From assembly GCA_965533275.1 (NCBI GenBank), contig CBESWG010000012.1, positions 17,897-81,896 of the forward strand: DNA of 64,000 nucleotides. The letters are read 5' to 3'. This DNA is from JAUXEH01 sp965533275. GTDB taxonomy: Bacteria > Acidobacteriota > Aminicenantia > Aminicenantales > Aminicenantaceae. The notes under the pieces are model-generated. The model worked only from the letters and a program-made list of their open reading frames with translations, was not told where the DNA came from and did no database searches. Positions 42,203 to 51,232 of this stretch are shown piece by piece. How positions within the stretch are numbered: the stretch's first letter is position 1; the number at the start of each line of letters is the position of its first letter. The translations under genes were made by a program, and so were the position numbers.

Positions 42203-44713
42203 CTACTTTTTCCTCTTCCAGACCTTGATCTGCCTCACACTAGGATTGGCATCTACGATGTAGACGGTGTCGCCCGCATTTCGATCTATCGATATCGCGT
42301 TCGGGTGAGCGAGTGCAGTATTATCCGTCCCAGCAAAGCTGAACTTGCCTATTTCCACACCATTCTGTGAATAGATATAGACGGCTTGGCCATCGTAGGC
42401 ACCTGACTTCGAATTACAGAGCACTAAGACATTGCCTCGGCTGTCGACATCGACATCCACAGGCATGGAATCCCCAGCAAATCTCCACTCGTCGATCCGG
42501 CTGCAATTGCCCTGGCTGGAATAGCGGTGGACGATCTGTTTGTCTCTATCCGGAATGTAGAGTATATGGTTAGCATTGTCCACGTGGACATGGATGGGAG
42601 TCAATCCTTTCGGTGACCAAATCTCTGTTGTCATGCTTCCGTTCTTGTTGTATTTCAACACTCTTTTGCTCGTGTTCGCCACGTCATTGACGAAAACGCT
42701 CAAATCTGTATCCACACTCACTCCCCTAGGCTTGATCGAACCCGCTCCACCTGCATTCCACTCCTGCAAGAAATTATTCAGTCCCTTGTCATACTTGGCG
42801 ATGCGGAATTTGCCAGATTCAGCGACATAAATATCACCGTTCTTATCCATATCAATCGCATAGGGAAGGCCGTTTGGGATCAACTTCTGGGCGACGATGG
42901 AGTTCCCGTTCATGGAAAGTTTGACGACCCTTTGTAGTCCCAGATAGCTATCCGAACGCGAATCATATCCTTCATCAGCGATGTATATTCCGTTGTTCCC
43001 GACAACCAATCCCCACGGATTGTACATATTGTGCTGGACAACATCTATCACCTTTACGAACTGATACTCAGCCTTGGGCTCGTATACACTGAACGCGCCG
43101 CTGCTCCCTGTCACATTCTGATCCGTCTGGCTCTGGATCTCGATCTTGTATGTGCCTACGGCCAGATTGATGTTGGACTTGTGCACCTTCCAGGAATAGG
43201 ATCGCTTTGTGCCTTCGACATCCGCAGCGATCTCTTCTCGGGTTTTAAATTCCGCACCGCTTAAAAGAAAGATCTTGAAGTTCGTGATCAAAGCAGCCTC
43301 GGTTTTTTCCTGAGATGTCATCCGTTCGGTTCCCGGGTCTTGACGGCCAGGTACTGCGGCCTTGGGATCAAGAGATCGCGAGCTCATACCTCGAACAGCG
43401 GTTCCGCCCGCCGATACCTGTCGAGGAGCGGTGATGTTTTTTGCGTGTGCAACGATCGCATCCCGGGAGAGGATGTTCCGCTTTGCCGACCTGGTCTTCC
43501 TCGTTGCCGAAGAAGGATTTTGCGTCCGGGACCTGATTCGCGACCGCAGGAGCAGCTCACGGTTCAGGCTCGCGAGGTCCTGCGGGAGCTGGGCCCTCTG
43601 CACTGCCAGGACCTGTGTGCCTCCGCCATCGAGAGTCCACTTGATCTCGATAGTGGTCTTGTCCAACAGCGGGATCGTGTCCCCGGCCGCGGGCTTGGTC
43701 ACCTCGATCGTATGCTGGGTGAGACTGGGATTCACGGTCGTGGTCTGGCCCGCAGTGACCGCCGCAGTCTCGCTGTGGTCTGCGTAATTTTCCAGTTTAA
43801 GGACCACAGAGTAGCTGCCGGAAGAGATATCCGCAAATGTGTAGGGGGTTACCTGGCTCGTATCCTCGGCCGCGATCTTCCCCATAAAGATCTGGGCTCC
43901 GGTGGGATTTGAGTTTATGGTCAGGGAACCGGTGGTAACGGCGACAACCTCCTCTTCACCGCCTCCCAGCAGCAGGACAGCGCCCGCCGCACCGGCCACG
44001 AGCACGCCCCCGAGGATGTAGATCAGCGACGACCTACCCTCCAGGGAATAGACCGGGGAAGAGGTCTCCTGGCCTGCCAGCACCGTGAGCGTGTCCTTCT
44101 TCTGCTTCCCCCCCTTTTTCACCCTAACCTGGACGTCACCCTCCTTGTAACCCACGGTCAAAGGAGTCTTGCCTTCAGAAGACTTGCTGTCGCCAAAGAA
44201 GACGTCTGCTCCAGGAGGGACGGACAGGACCTTGAGCACGCCGTAGTCCCGCCTTATGTCATTGTACATCGCTATATACTGGGGTGGGCATTCATTCTCA
44301 TCCAGTTGGCGGTAGTAGTCGACCTCAATAAGCTTCTGGATCGTATCCGTAAAATCCTTGGTTCCCCCTTCTTCCAGCGAGGCGAAATAGGCCAGGGACA
44401 GGTAGTAGTAGACATCGGATTTTTGTCTGTTCTGGGTAGCCAGTTTCTCGGCTTCCTTGAATTTATCGATGGCAGCAGCATAGTCCATCCATTCCTTGAG
44501 CAGCCTTTTGCCGTCTTCCAGAAGCAGCGTGAAGTTCTTTTCCTGGGCCGCAGTAAGGTTCCTGCCCGAATGCTTGACCTTAACCACCGGCCTCTTTTCT
44601 TCATGGCCCTTTCCATCTTCGTACATGGGAAAGGCCGGGGCAGAGGTCATGAGGATCAACGCAGAGATGACAGAGAAAACCAGGAATCGCGAGTGATACC
44701 ACTTTTGTTTCAT
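42203..44713 (-). CDS. PEGA-domain envelope protein with NHL repeats
   Basis: This 836-residue protein is a paralogue of the 37449-39653 gene product in its first 330 residues: signal peptide, helical part (EDGKRLLKEWMDYAAAIDKFKEA), PEGA (SVPPGADVFFGDSKSSEGKTP), a membrane helix (IYILGGVLVAGAAGAVLLLGG) and PEGA (NSNPTGAQIFMGK). It then has a low-complexity basic part and a C-terminal run of NHL-type repeats such as VVGNNGIYIADEGYDSR and DMDKNGDIYVAESGKFRIAKY, probably a propeller. It replaces the Calx-beta-like end of its paralogue by a propeller. GGGGATAAGGT precedes the ATG; stop UAG. Confidence 0.75.
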   Translation of the reverse strand: MKQKWYHSRFLVFSVISALILMTSAPAFPMYEDGKGHEEKRPVVKVKHSGRNLTAAQEKNFTLLLEDGKRLLKEWMDYAAAIDKFKEAEKLATQNRQKSDVYYYLSLAYFASLEEGGTKDFTDTIQKLIEVDYYRQLDENECPPQYIAMYNDIRRDYGVLKVLSVPPGADVFFGDSKSSEGKTPLTVGYKEGDVQVRVKKGGKQKKDTLTVLAGQETSSPVYSLEGRSSLIYILGGVLVAGAAGAVLLLGGGEEEVVAVTTGSLTINSNPTGAQIFMGKIAAEDTSQVTPYTFADISSGSYSVVLKLENYADHSETAAVTAGQTTTVNPSLTQHTIEVTKPAAGDTIPLLDKTTIEIKWTLDGGGTQVLAVQRAQLPQDLASLNRELLLRSRIRSRTQNPSSATRKTRSAKRNILSRDAIVAHAKNITAPRQVSAGGTAVRGMSSRSLDPKAAVPGRQDPGTERMTSQEKTEAALITNFKIFLLSGAEFKTREEIAADVEGTKRSYSWKVHKSNINLAVGTYKIEIQSQTDQNVTGSSGAFSVYEPKAEYQFVKVIDVVQHNMYNPWGLVVGNNGIYIADEGYDSRSDSYLGLQRVVKLSMNGNSIVAQKLIPNGLPYAIDMDKNGDIYVAESGKFRIAKYDKGLNNFLQEWNAGGAGSIKPRGVSVDTDLSVFVNDVANTSKRVLKYNKNGSMTTEIWSPKGLTPIHVHVDNANHILYIPDRDKQIVHRYSSQGNCSRIDEWRFAGDSMPVDVDVDSRGNVLVLCNSKSGAYDGQAVYIYSQNGVEIGKFSFAGTDNTALAHPNAISIDRNAGDTVYIVDANPSVRQIKVWKRKK

Positions 44714-44770
44714 ACCTTATCCCCTTGTCAATTCATTATATCGGTCAAAGCCAAGGAAACTCGAGGAAAC

Positions 44771-45898
44771 CTATCCGATCTCCCTGAGCTCCCCGGTAGC
44801 CATGTTCATGTGGAGTCGCTTGCTCCCGTCCGCTTTGATCTCTACCTTGTGGGAATACTTCTGTTCCCCCTTCACGAATTCGAGCGTGTGGGGGCCAACC
44901 TCCATGGGGACATCCTTGACCGGTGGGATAACCCCAATGGATTTCCCATCCAGAAACACCTCAGCCCAGGGAGAGACGGAGATCTTGACCGTCACTGTTT
45001 CGCTGGCATAGAGAGTATAGGCCAGATCTGCATCGGACTGAACCTGGATGGTCTTGCTCTCCGTCCGATATCCCTGGAGTTCGATCCTCAACTCGTGCGA
45101 GCCTGGTCCCACAGACCGGTTGACAGGCGAAGGGCCCAAATCCCGGTTATCAAGAAATACGCGCGCTCCTGAAGGAGTAGTGCGGATCCTGAGCCGGAAC
45201 TCTTCCCGGTTCAATGTGTATTCGATCACGTTGGTCCCAGGCTCTAGATCGACCTGCTTCTCCCAGGAGGACCAGCCGTCCTTTTCGATCTGAAGCAGCA
45301 CCGAAGACGATTTCCAAGGGATGTTCAAGGGCGTTTTTCCTTGGAACTTACCGTCGATCTTCACATTTGCTTCCGGAGTATCGGCCGGGACCTGGATGAT
45401 ATAAGAAGGCGCGAGGTCGAGCACACGCATCGTGGTCTCGCCTGGCATTATCTGGACGATCTCTGACTTATCCTGATACTCGGGATAGGCCAGCCGCACG
45501 CTGTAGGAACCGGGATCCATCTCGAGCTGGAAAGGCGTCGTCCCCAACCTCTCGTTGTCGACAAAGACCTCGGCTCCCGTGGGGATAGAGCTCAGTTCCA
45601 GCACACCGGTTTCGGTCAGTTCGGGCTCCGGCTCCTCCCCTTTCGGGATCATGAAGAGCACGCCAATGATGATGACCCCAAATAGAACGATAAGAAAGAT
45701 CAAGACGATGGAATATTGGCTGCTGAGTAATCCGCCCCCGCGGGACTTGGGAGTGCCCTTTTCCTTTCGCTGCCTGGGAACTCGTTCCCTGGGCTTCTTC
45801 TGGAGACGGGGTTTTTCTGGGGACTTAAGCTTGGCTCCACAGCGATTGCAGAAACCACTCCCGGGAGTGTTCTCGCTTCCGCATTTCCGGCATGTCAT
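44771..45898 (-). CDS. Zinc-ribbon membrane protein with PEGA repeats
   Basis: A 375-residue protein with an N-terminal zinc ribbon (Cys3, Cys6, Cys17, Cys20), a basic linker, one membrane helix (IVLIFLIVLFGVIIIGVLFMI, about 55-76) and about four PEGA repeats such as SSIPTGAEVFVDNERLGTTP and TTPSGARVFLDNRDLGPSP. It looks like the neighbouring kinase with the kinase domain left out, so it may share its ligand or interact with it. A terminator at 46001-46028 separates it from the T6SS operon. GGGGAAAT lies before the ATG; stop UAG. Confidence 0.75.
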   Translation of the reverse strand: MTCRKCGSENTPGSGFCNRCGAKLKSPEKPRLQKKPRERVPRQRKEKGTPKSRGGGLLSSQYSIVLIFLIVLFGVIIIGVLFMIPKGEEPEPELTETGVLELSSIPTGAEVFVDNERLGTTPFQLEMDPGSYSVRLAYPEYQDKSEIVQIMPGETTMRVLDLAPSYIIQVPADTPEANVKIDGKFQGKTPLNIPWKSSSVLLQIEKDGWSSWEKQVDLEPGTNVIEYTLNREEFRLRIRTTPSGARVFLDNRDLGPSPVNRSVGPGSHELRIELQGYRTESKTIQVQSDADLAYTLYASETVTVKISVSPWAEVFLDGKSIGVIPPVKDVPMEVGPHTLEFVKGEQKYSHKVEIKADGSKRLHMNMATGELREIG

Positions 45899-46000
45899 AC
45901 GTTCATTTCCCCAGAGGTATGTTCAATACATAACAAATCTTTTCCCAAGAGTCAATTCTGACCTGAAATGCCCCGATCTCCAAGAAATGTTATTCTTCAC

Positions 46001-46028
46001 AAAAAAAAAGCCGGACGGCGGTCCGGCT
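46001..46028 (-). terminator. Intrinsic terminator of the T6SS operon
   Basis: On the reverse strand AGCCGGAC and GTCCGGCT pair perfectly (8 bp) around a four-base loop and run into nine T residues, 25 bases after the PP2C stop codon at 46054. This is a textbook rho-independent terminator and marks the end of the leftward T6SS transcript. Confidence 0.9.
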
Positions 46029-46053
46029 CAGGCTCTATTTCAAGTCTTCAAGT

Positions 46054-46866
46054 CTAATGCGATATCTGCACCACCAAAACCGTTATGTTGTCACCCGCAC
46101 CCCGGTCGTAGGCGAGTTCGATCAGGGAGAGGCAGGCAGCCTTGGGAGTCTGAGTGAGCGTCCTTTCCAGTATCTCATCCGGGTTGACTTTGCTCAAACC
46201 ATCCGAACACAGTACGAAACGATCCCCCTTGATCAAAGGGATGTCGTGAAGGAGATCGACATCCACCTCCTCTTCGATCCCAAGGGCGCGGGAAAGGACG
46301 GAACGCCGCGGGTGGTTAGCGGCATCGGATCTTGTCAGCAGCTCATGCTTAACGAGGTCTGCGATCTCCGTATGATCTTCGGTCAACTGCCTTATACTTC
46401 CCTTCTGAACGTGATAGATCCGGCTGTCTCCGACATGAGAGATGGTGCCTCTGTTATCGGTCAGGACCAGGGCCGAGCATGTGGTCCCCATCTTATGATC
46501 GAGGTCTTCATCCACGGCCTTCTGAAAGATCCGGCTGTTAGCCTCTGCGAATGCGCCTTTCAGGTTTGACCCGATCGCACCATCATCGCTGTTGAAGTAC
46601 ACATCCTGGATGATGTTGACCGCCATCTCGCTGGCCTTCTTCCCGCTCAGGAGCCCACCCATGCCGTCGGCGACCATAAATAGCTGCCCGCCCGGACCGT
46701 AAGGAGGCAGATATTCCTCTGGGAAGACGCCATAATTGTCCTCGTTGTGAGAACGTGTCAGCCCTTTGTCCGACATGCCTTCGTAGGAGAATGCAGGCGT
46801 GAACTCCCGCGTATCGGGCGGGCCGCCCTTCTTGCCGGCGATCAGGCGCATGAATCTGTTTTTCAT
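46054..46866 (-). CDS. PP2C-family protein serine/threonine phosphatase
   Basis: This 270-residue protein has the PPM/PP2C metal motifs: SDKGLTRSHNEDNYG, VADGMGG, HVGDSRIYHV, LCSDGLSK and GAGDNITVLVVQI. These bind two metal ions that activate water for removal of phosphate from Ser/Thr. It is the last gene of the T6SS operon and begins directly after the UAG of the FHA-transglycosylase gene, so it is translationally coupled to it. Its place is like that of PppA in the threonine-phosphorylation pathway that controls T6SS firing in Pseudomonas. Confidence 0.92.
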   Translation of the reverse strand: MKNRFMRLIAGKKGGPPDTREFTPAFSYEGMSDKGLTRSHNEDNYGVFPEEYLPPYGPGGQLFMVADGMGGLLSGKKASEMAVNIIQDVYFNSDDGAIGSNLKGAFAEANSRIFQKAVDEDLDHKMGTTCSALVLTDNRGTISHVGDSRIYHVQKGSIRQLTEDHTEIADLVKHELLTRSDAANHPRRSVLSRALGIEEEVDVDLLHDIPLIKGDRFVLCSDGLSKVNPDEILERTLTQTPKAACLSLIELAYDRGAGDNITVLVVQISH

Positions 46867-48300
46867 CTAATTTTTGGGGACGGAGGCCATTTCCACATCC
46901 GCCAGGGGATTGTCGAAATCAAAGCCAAAATGCTTCGGATTTTCTCCGATGACGGCTGCGGAAAAGATACGGAACACATAATCATAGGTCTCGTCAGGAA
47001 AATCGTCCACGTGATCCTCCATCAACCGCCAGAAGTTCCGGTCGCGAGGATTATTGGGCATGCTCCTGATCAGATTGGCCACCCTCCGCTCTCCCCAGTT
47101 GTAGGAGGCGATGACAAGGAGGCCCGATGCCTGGGCATCTGTCTCATAGATCCTGCGGATGTAGCGCGCCGCCGCGTGCGTGGCCTTCTTGAAATCGTGC
47201 CGTTCGTCCTGGGGATCTGCTACGGGCTCCTTCTCCTGAGGGCCGATCCTCAGGCCGTAATCCTTGGCTGTCATGGGGATGAACTGCCACATGCCCTTGG
47301 CATACCCGAAGCGGGTCGGGGGGCCGCAGGCGTTGAGTCGGAAGTCGCTCTCCTGTAGGGCGATGTAAAAGAACTGGGGAGCCAAGCCCTGTTCCTGAAA
47401 ACGCCGGGCGATCTCTCCGATGTAGTTGTTGGATCTGGCACGGTTGATCGCCTGCGTAAAGCGCCGGGTCGATTTCCATTTTTCGATGTAGCGCTTGACT
47501 TCGCCCACGAATCCCTCTGGCAGGTCGGCCTCGCATTCGCCGAAGGCGCGGGCCACGCGGAGGATGAGTTTTTCCTCCTCATCGAGGTCCTCCTGATAGA
47601 CTCCGAGCTGGGTCAGGACCTCGTCATAATCCTGGTTGAGCTGAAGGATGGTGCTGTCTTCCCCCGTTGAGGCGGCGGGACTCTGCGCCCGGGCGATCTC
47701 GACCTCCTTGATCCGGTAGAAGATATCCTGTGCTAGAGCTCTCTGCTTCTGGATCATCATCTGTTGGTAGACGGCATAACCAGCCACAACCACAAGCAGG
47801 GCGGCGACCACCGCTATGATCATCCAGTATTTCTTCTTCTGTTTCTTCTGTACATGAGCGAAGGCCTGCCGCACCATCATGGTATGGAGGCCGGCGTCCT
47901 TGTTCCCGTCCTCGTCGAAGTATTTGTTGATAATCTGTGTCACCGAGGCTGCCCGGGCCGGCTCACTCTCCAGGGCCGTCATCTCGGCATCGGACTCCTC
48001 CACTTCGAATGAGATAACAGCCCCGTTCATGCCCAGCTCGATCTGCATCTCGTTGGTCAGGGGGACATGATCCACTTTTTCGCTGTTGATGTAGGTGCCG
48101 TTGGCGCTGTGGGCATCCTTGAACCACCACCGCCCCTGTTCGAAAACGATATCCGCATGCTTGCGGCTAACGATCTGTTCCTGGATCCACACGTCGCAGG
48201 AATCCTCCCGCCCGACCGTGAACGCCTCGGTGAAGGCATACTCCCGGCGCTGGCTCTGCCCCTTTTCGATGTATACACGGAGCTTGGGAGCACGGCTCAA
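46867..48300 (-). CDS. FHA domain fused to a membrane-anchored lytic transglycosylase (SLT)
   Basis: A 477-residue fusion. Residues about 28-98 form an FHA phosphothreonine-binding domain (VGREDSCDVWI, VSRKH and SANGTY hold the conserved Gly-Arg, Ser, His and Asn). A basic stop-transfer stretch and one membrane helix (158-180) follow. From about 295 on is an SLT domain: IALQESDF holds the catalytic Glu317, then GMWQFIPMTAKDYGL and ASYNWGERRV. The FHA part is cytoplasmic and the SLT part periplasmic. It could bind a phosphorylated T6SS or kinase partner and open peptidoglycan at the same spot (inference). The start is a TTG overlapping the PAAR-like gene's UGA; stop UAG. Confidence 0.88.
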   Translation of the reverse strand: MSRAPKLRVYIEKGQSQRREYAFTEAFTVGREDSCDVWIQEQIVSRKHADIVFEQGRWWFKDAHSANGTYINSEKVDHVPLTNEMQIELGMNGAVISFEVEESDAEMTALESEPARAASVTQIINKYFDEDGNKDAGLHTMMVRQAFAHVQKKQKKKYWMIIAVVAALLVVVAGYAVYQQMMIQKQRALAQDIFYRIKEVEIARAQSPAASTGEDSTILQLNQDYDEVLTQLGVYQEDLDEEEKLILRVARAFGECEADLPEGFVGEVKRYIEKWKSTRRFTQAINRARSNNYIGEIARRFQEQGLAPQFFYIALQESDFRLNACGPPTRFGYAKGMWQFIPMTAKDYGLRIGPQEKEPVADPQDERHDFKKATHAAARYIRRIYETDAQASGLLVIASYNWGERRVANLIRSMPNNPRDRNFWRLMEDHVDDFPDETYDYVFRIFSAAVIGENPKHFGFDFDNPLADVEMASVPKN

Positions 48301-48719
48301 GGCATCACCTTCACCTTTGTCTGGCTGGGCGCCACTTGAGTGCCAGCCGGCATGTTATGGTTGGCTTTCCCGTTGACTCCGACCATGGAAAGAAGATGAG
48401 CAGCTTTCTTTCCCTTGAACTTTACTTTTGAACTCCCCATCTTGAACTCGGCGGGTCCCTTCATTTTTGAGGAGATCATTCCCCCACCAGCCGAGCCGGC
48501 CTCGTCTCCACTAGACATGGAAATTTCCGTCTTAACCGTGCACACCTTTTTCCCTTTTGCCTTCGCCTTGGGGCAGCAGGATCCTCCTTTTGCTTGCGTG
48601 CCTTGGGAGATATTCGGATAAGGTATCGGCGCAAAAGGGGCCGGGGGGGCTGGGGTTTTGCAGACGTCCGGGAAACCAACTATACTCCCACCGCCTTTAG
48701 TGGTGAGTGGCATGATCAT
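48297..48719 (-). CDS. DUF4150 / PAAR-like T6SS spike protein
   Basis: A 140-residue protein with the DUF4150 signature FPDVCKTPAPPAPFAPIPYPN at the start and the later SSKMKGPAEFKMGSSKVKFKGK. DUF4150 is a PAAR-like family that sharpens the VgrG spike and often carries a toxin; here there is no C-terminal toxin domain, so an effector must be separate or attached elsewhere. GGAG precedes the ATG. It belongs to the adaptor set with DUF3540 and DUF2169 proteins. Confidence 0.82.
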   Translation of the reverse strand: MIMPLTTKGGGSIVGFPDVCKTPAPPAPFAPIPYPNISQGTQAKGGSCCPKAKAKGKKVCTVKTEISMSSGDEAGSAGGGMISSKMKGPAEFKMGSSKVKFKGKKAAHLLSMVGVNGKANHNMPAGTQVAPSQTKVKVMP

Positions 48720-48728
48720 TGTAATCTC

Positions 48729-49292
48729 CTAGCCGAGATGGATCATTTCGCCATCGACCTTGAACTCTCCCTTGGCCTTTTCCACGATCCGTTTGGCCTT
48801 CACCTTGTATGTTGATTCGACTACGGTTCGTGCGGACCCAGCCCGAAGATGAAAGGCCTGCCTGACCCACTTCTTAGCATTCTCATACTTCTCCAGGATG
48901 GAGCGAGCCACAAATTCGATCCTGTTTGAGACCACTTTCATCTCTGATGTGCGGATGTTTAAACCTTCAGAAGAAACCAGGTCGATTTTGCCCCTAGGAG
49001 CCTTTATCTCCAGGTCTCCTGGCGCGGAAAATACGGTTTTCCCAGTCCCCTCAAGAACACCAACGACATAGAAGGCATCACCCCGGCCGATCGCCAAGAT
49101 TTTGTCGCCGATTTCAGCCTGATACGGGAAGCTGACGGCATTGTGAGCCCATATACTTTCCTCCGGCAGGGCAACCTTCAGCATACGCCTGTCGGATTTC
49201 AAAACAATCCCCGGGCCAAGGTATAGATCCTGTGCTGTATCCTCTTCCTTGAACAGCGAAAAATAGTCGTTTTCTTGCACTGCCAGATTCAT
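48729..49292 (-). CDS. DUF3540-like T6SS-associated protein
   Basis: A 187-residue protein with the DUF3540 layout: an N-terminal beta domain and a repetitive C-terminal half (for example SEGLNIRTSEMKVVSNRIEF and YKVKAKRIVEKAKGEFKV) that looks like a triangular beta-helix, similar to the VgrG tail. DUF3540 genes are found with DUF2169 and DUF4150 genes in T6SS clusters; the role is not settled. AAAGGAGGATAAC precedes the ATG, which overlaps the stop of the pentapeptide gene (ATGA). Stop UAG. Confidence 0.75.
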   Translation of the reverse strand: MNLAVQENDYFSLFKEEDTAQDLYLGPGIVLKSDRRMLKVALPEESIWAHNAVSFPYQAEIGDKILAIGRGDAFYVVGVLEGTGKTVFSAPGDLEIKAPRGKIDLVSSEGLNIRTSEMKVVSNRIEFVARSILEKYENAKKWVRQAFHLRAGSARTVVESTYKVKAKRIVEKAKGEFKVDGEMIHLG

Positions 49293-51232
49293 TTGTTATC
49301 CTCCTTTAGTGGGGGTGGTTCATAGGTCTCGGCCTCCAGCCTGTCTTGATCTGTTCGCTGGACCTTTTTCAAATTCGCCTGGCTCCAGTTCGTGTACTGC
49401 TCTTCAATAGCATGAAGATTGGCGAACGCCATGTCGGCTCTAACGAAGCTGGCGCCGTTAAGCCGAGCATAAGAAAGATCAGAGTAAACAAACTTACAGC
49501 CATCAAAACGGGCCCGCTGCGCTGAGATATTGGGAAGCACACATTCACTGAGATCGCTGCCGGAAAAATCGGCCATATCAAGCTTCGCGTCCTCGAAACT
49601 CGCCTTTTCGAAATTTGCATCGCGAAGGATTCCGCTTGTGAGATCGGCTTCCGTGAACTCAGCTAAATCCACTTCGGCTTTCGTGAGATTCGCCCCCTTA
49701 AGGTCCGCTTTACCAAAATCACACCCAGTAAGTTTGGCCCTTCTAAGATCGGCCCCGCTTATGAGTGCCTCCCTAAGATCGGCATCGGTGAAGTCACAAC
49801 CTGCGAGATTCTTCCCTGCCAGGTTTACTTTTCGCATATCACATAACTTGAAGGTCGTATCCTTGATGATAGTCCTGCTTATGTCGATCCCCTCAAAACC
49901 TGTGCTCTCGAAATACGTTTTAGTGAAGTTCGTCTCGATCAGCTCCGCACCCCGAAAATCCGCATCGGAAACCCTGGCTTCGGAAAAGTCAGCTTGGTTG
50001 AGGTTCGAGGACATGAACTCGGTGCTTTCCTGTTGGCTTCGGCTGAAATCGGCACCGCGGAGGTCTGAGTTTTCGAATCGGGTTTCTGTCAGCTTTGTCT
50101 CGACGAATTTGGCTCCGCTCAAATCACAACGTTCGAATTCGCATTCTGTAAGATCGTATCCAGAAAAATCCATCCCTGAGAAATCCGCCTCTTCGATGAT
50201 CATCCCCCGTAGATCGGCCTGGAGCAGCTGTCCGATTGTGATCGTCGATCGGCTGAAATCCGCTTCCGCCAGGCGAGCTTTTTTCAGTTTGGCACCAGTC
50301 AGATTCGCCTCATCAAATCGAGCGCCCTCGAGGTTGCTTTCCGAGAAGTCCGCGCTGGTCAGGTCAGCCTTGATCAGATACGCATCCTTCAATTCGGATT
50401 GTACGAACTTGGCGTGGCCCAGTTTTGCTTCAGTGAAATCTGCATCGAGGAGATTACACTCAGAAAAGATCGTATTTTGCGCAATACAGTGGCTGAAATC
50501 CGTTTTCTGAAAATTTGTATTAGAAAGATCAAGCTCTGAGATGTTGGCCCCATTAAAATCACAATCGGCGCATTCCTTCGGCAATCCGGCCACTTCCTGC
50601 AGATCGGATTCAGAAAAGAGCGTATTATCAGCGAGGGCTGTCGTTAGGTCGGCAGAGCTGAGTTTTACCTTATCGAAGTTCGTCCAGCTAAGTTTGGTGT
50701 TGTTGAACAGAGAGCCTGTGAGGTCCGATTCCATGAGCGCGGCATCTGAGAGGTTCGCATCGGTGAAATCCATCTCTTTTGCAGAACTTTCGGCAATCCA
50801 CATCTCCTTGCCAGAAACCTTTGCCATGTTTGCGCCATCGAGCTCACACTGGATGAAATTCACGGCTTGCAGATTCGAGCCGAGCCACTGACTCCCCGCC
50901 AATTTTGTCTGGACGAAACCGCTGTTGGTCAGATCGCAGCCTTCGAAGAATGACTCAGATGCCTCACAGATTGTAAAGTTTACCCTTATCATCACTGCAG
51001 AATTGGCTTTCACCCTGTTCAAGCAAGAGGACACAACCGTCAAATCGGTGAGATCGGCACCGGAAAGATCTGCATTGGAAAGGTCGACATTTTCGAGATA
51101 TACGTTCCTAAGTTCTTTGTGCCTCAGGTCCATTCCTACCAGGTTCATATTGAATAAAACAACACCTTCCAGGGATTCCCCGGATTCCAGGCGTGCCAAG
51201 AATTCTTCGCGGGAAAGGGCGGGATTAATCAT
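49289..51232 (-). CDS. Large pentapeptide-repeat protein of the T6SS cluster
   Basis: The 647-residue protein is almost wholly A(D/N)LXX-type pentapeptide repeats, over 100 in a row, such as ADLSG, ANLTG and ADFSE, forming a long right-handed quadrilateral beta-helix. The first 25 residues (ALSREEFLARLESGESLEGV) form a helical cap. Many pentapeptide proteins in T6SS clusters stand with DUF2169 adaptors; their role is unclear and may be scaffold or effector-holding. The start at 51232 overlaps the DUF2169 gene's stop by a few bases (ATGATTAA); a longer frame to 51271 is less likely. Confidence 0.85.
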   Translation of the reverse strand: MINPALSREEFLARLESGESLEGVVLFNMNLVGMDLRHKELRNVYLENVDLSNADLSGADLTDLTVVSSCLNRVKANSAVMIRVNFTICEASESFFEGCDLTNSGFVQTKLAGSQWLGSNLQAVNFIQCELDGANMAKVSGKEMWIAESSAKEMDFTDANLSDAALMESDLTGSLFNNTKLSWTNFDKVKLSSADLTTALADNTLFSESDLQEVAGLPKECADCDFNGANISELDLSNTNFQKTDFSHCIAQNTIFSECNLLDADFTEAKLGHAKFVQSELKDAYLIKADLTSADFSESNLEGARFDEANLTGAKLKKARLAEADFSRSTITIGQLLQADLRGMIIEEADFSGMDFSGYDLTECEFERCDLSGAKFVETKLTETRFENSDLRGADFSRSQQESTEFMSSNLNQADFSEARVSDADFRGAELIETNFTKTYFESTGFEGIDISRTIIKDTTFKLCDMRKVNLAGKNLAGCDFTDADLREALISGADLRRAKLTGCDFGKADLKGANLTKAEVDLAEFTEADLTSGILRDANFEKASFEDAKLDMADFSGSDLSECVLPNISAQRARFDGCKFVYSDLSYARLNGASFVRADMAFANLHAIEEQYTNWSQANLKKVQRTDQDRLEAETYEPPPLKEDNK

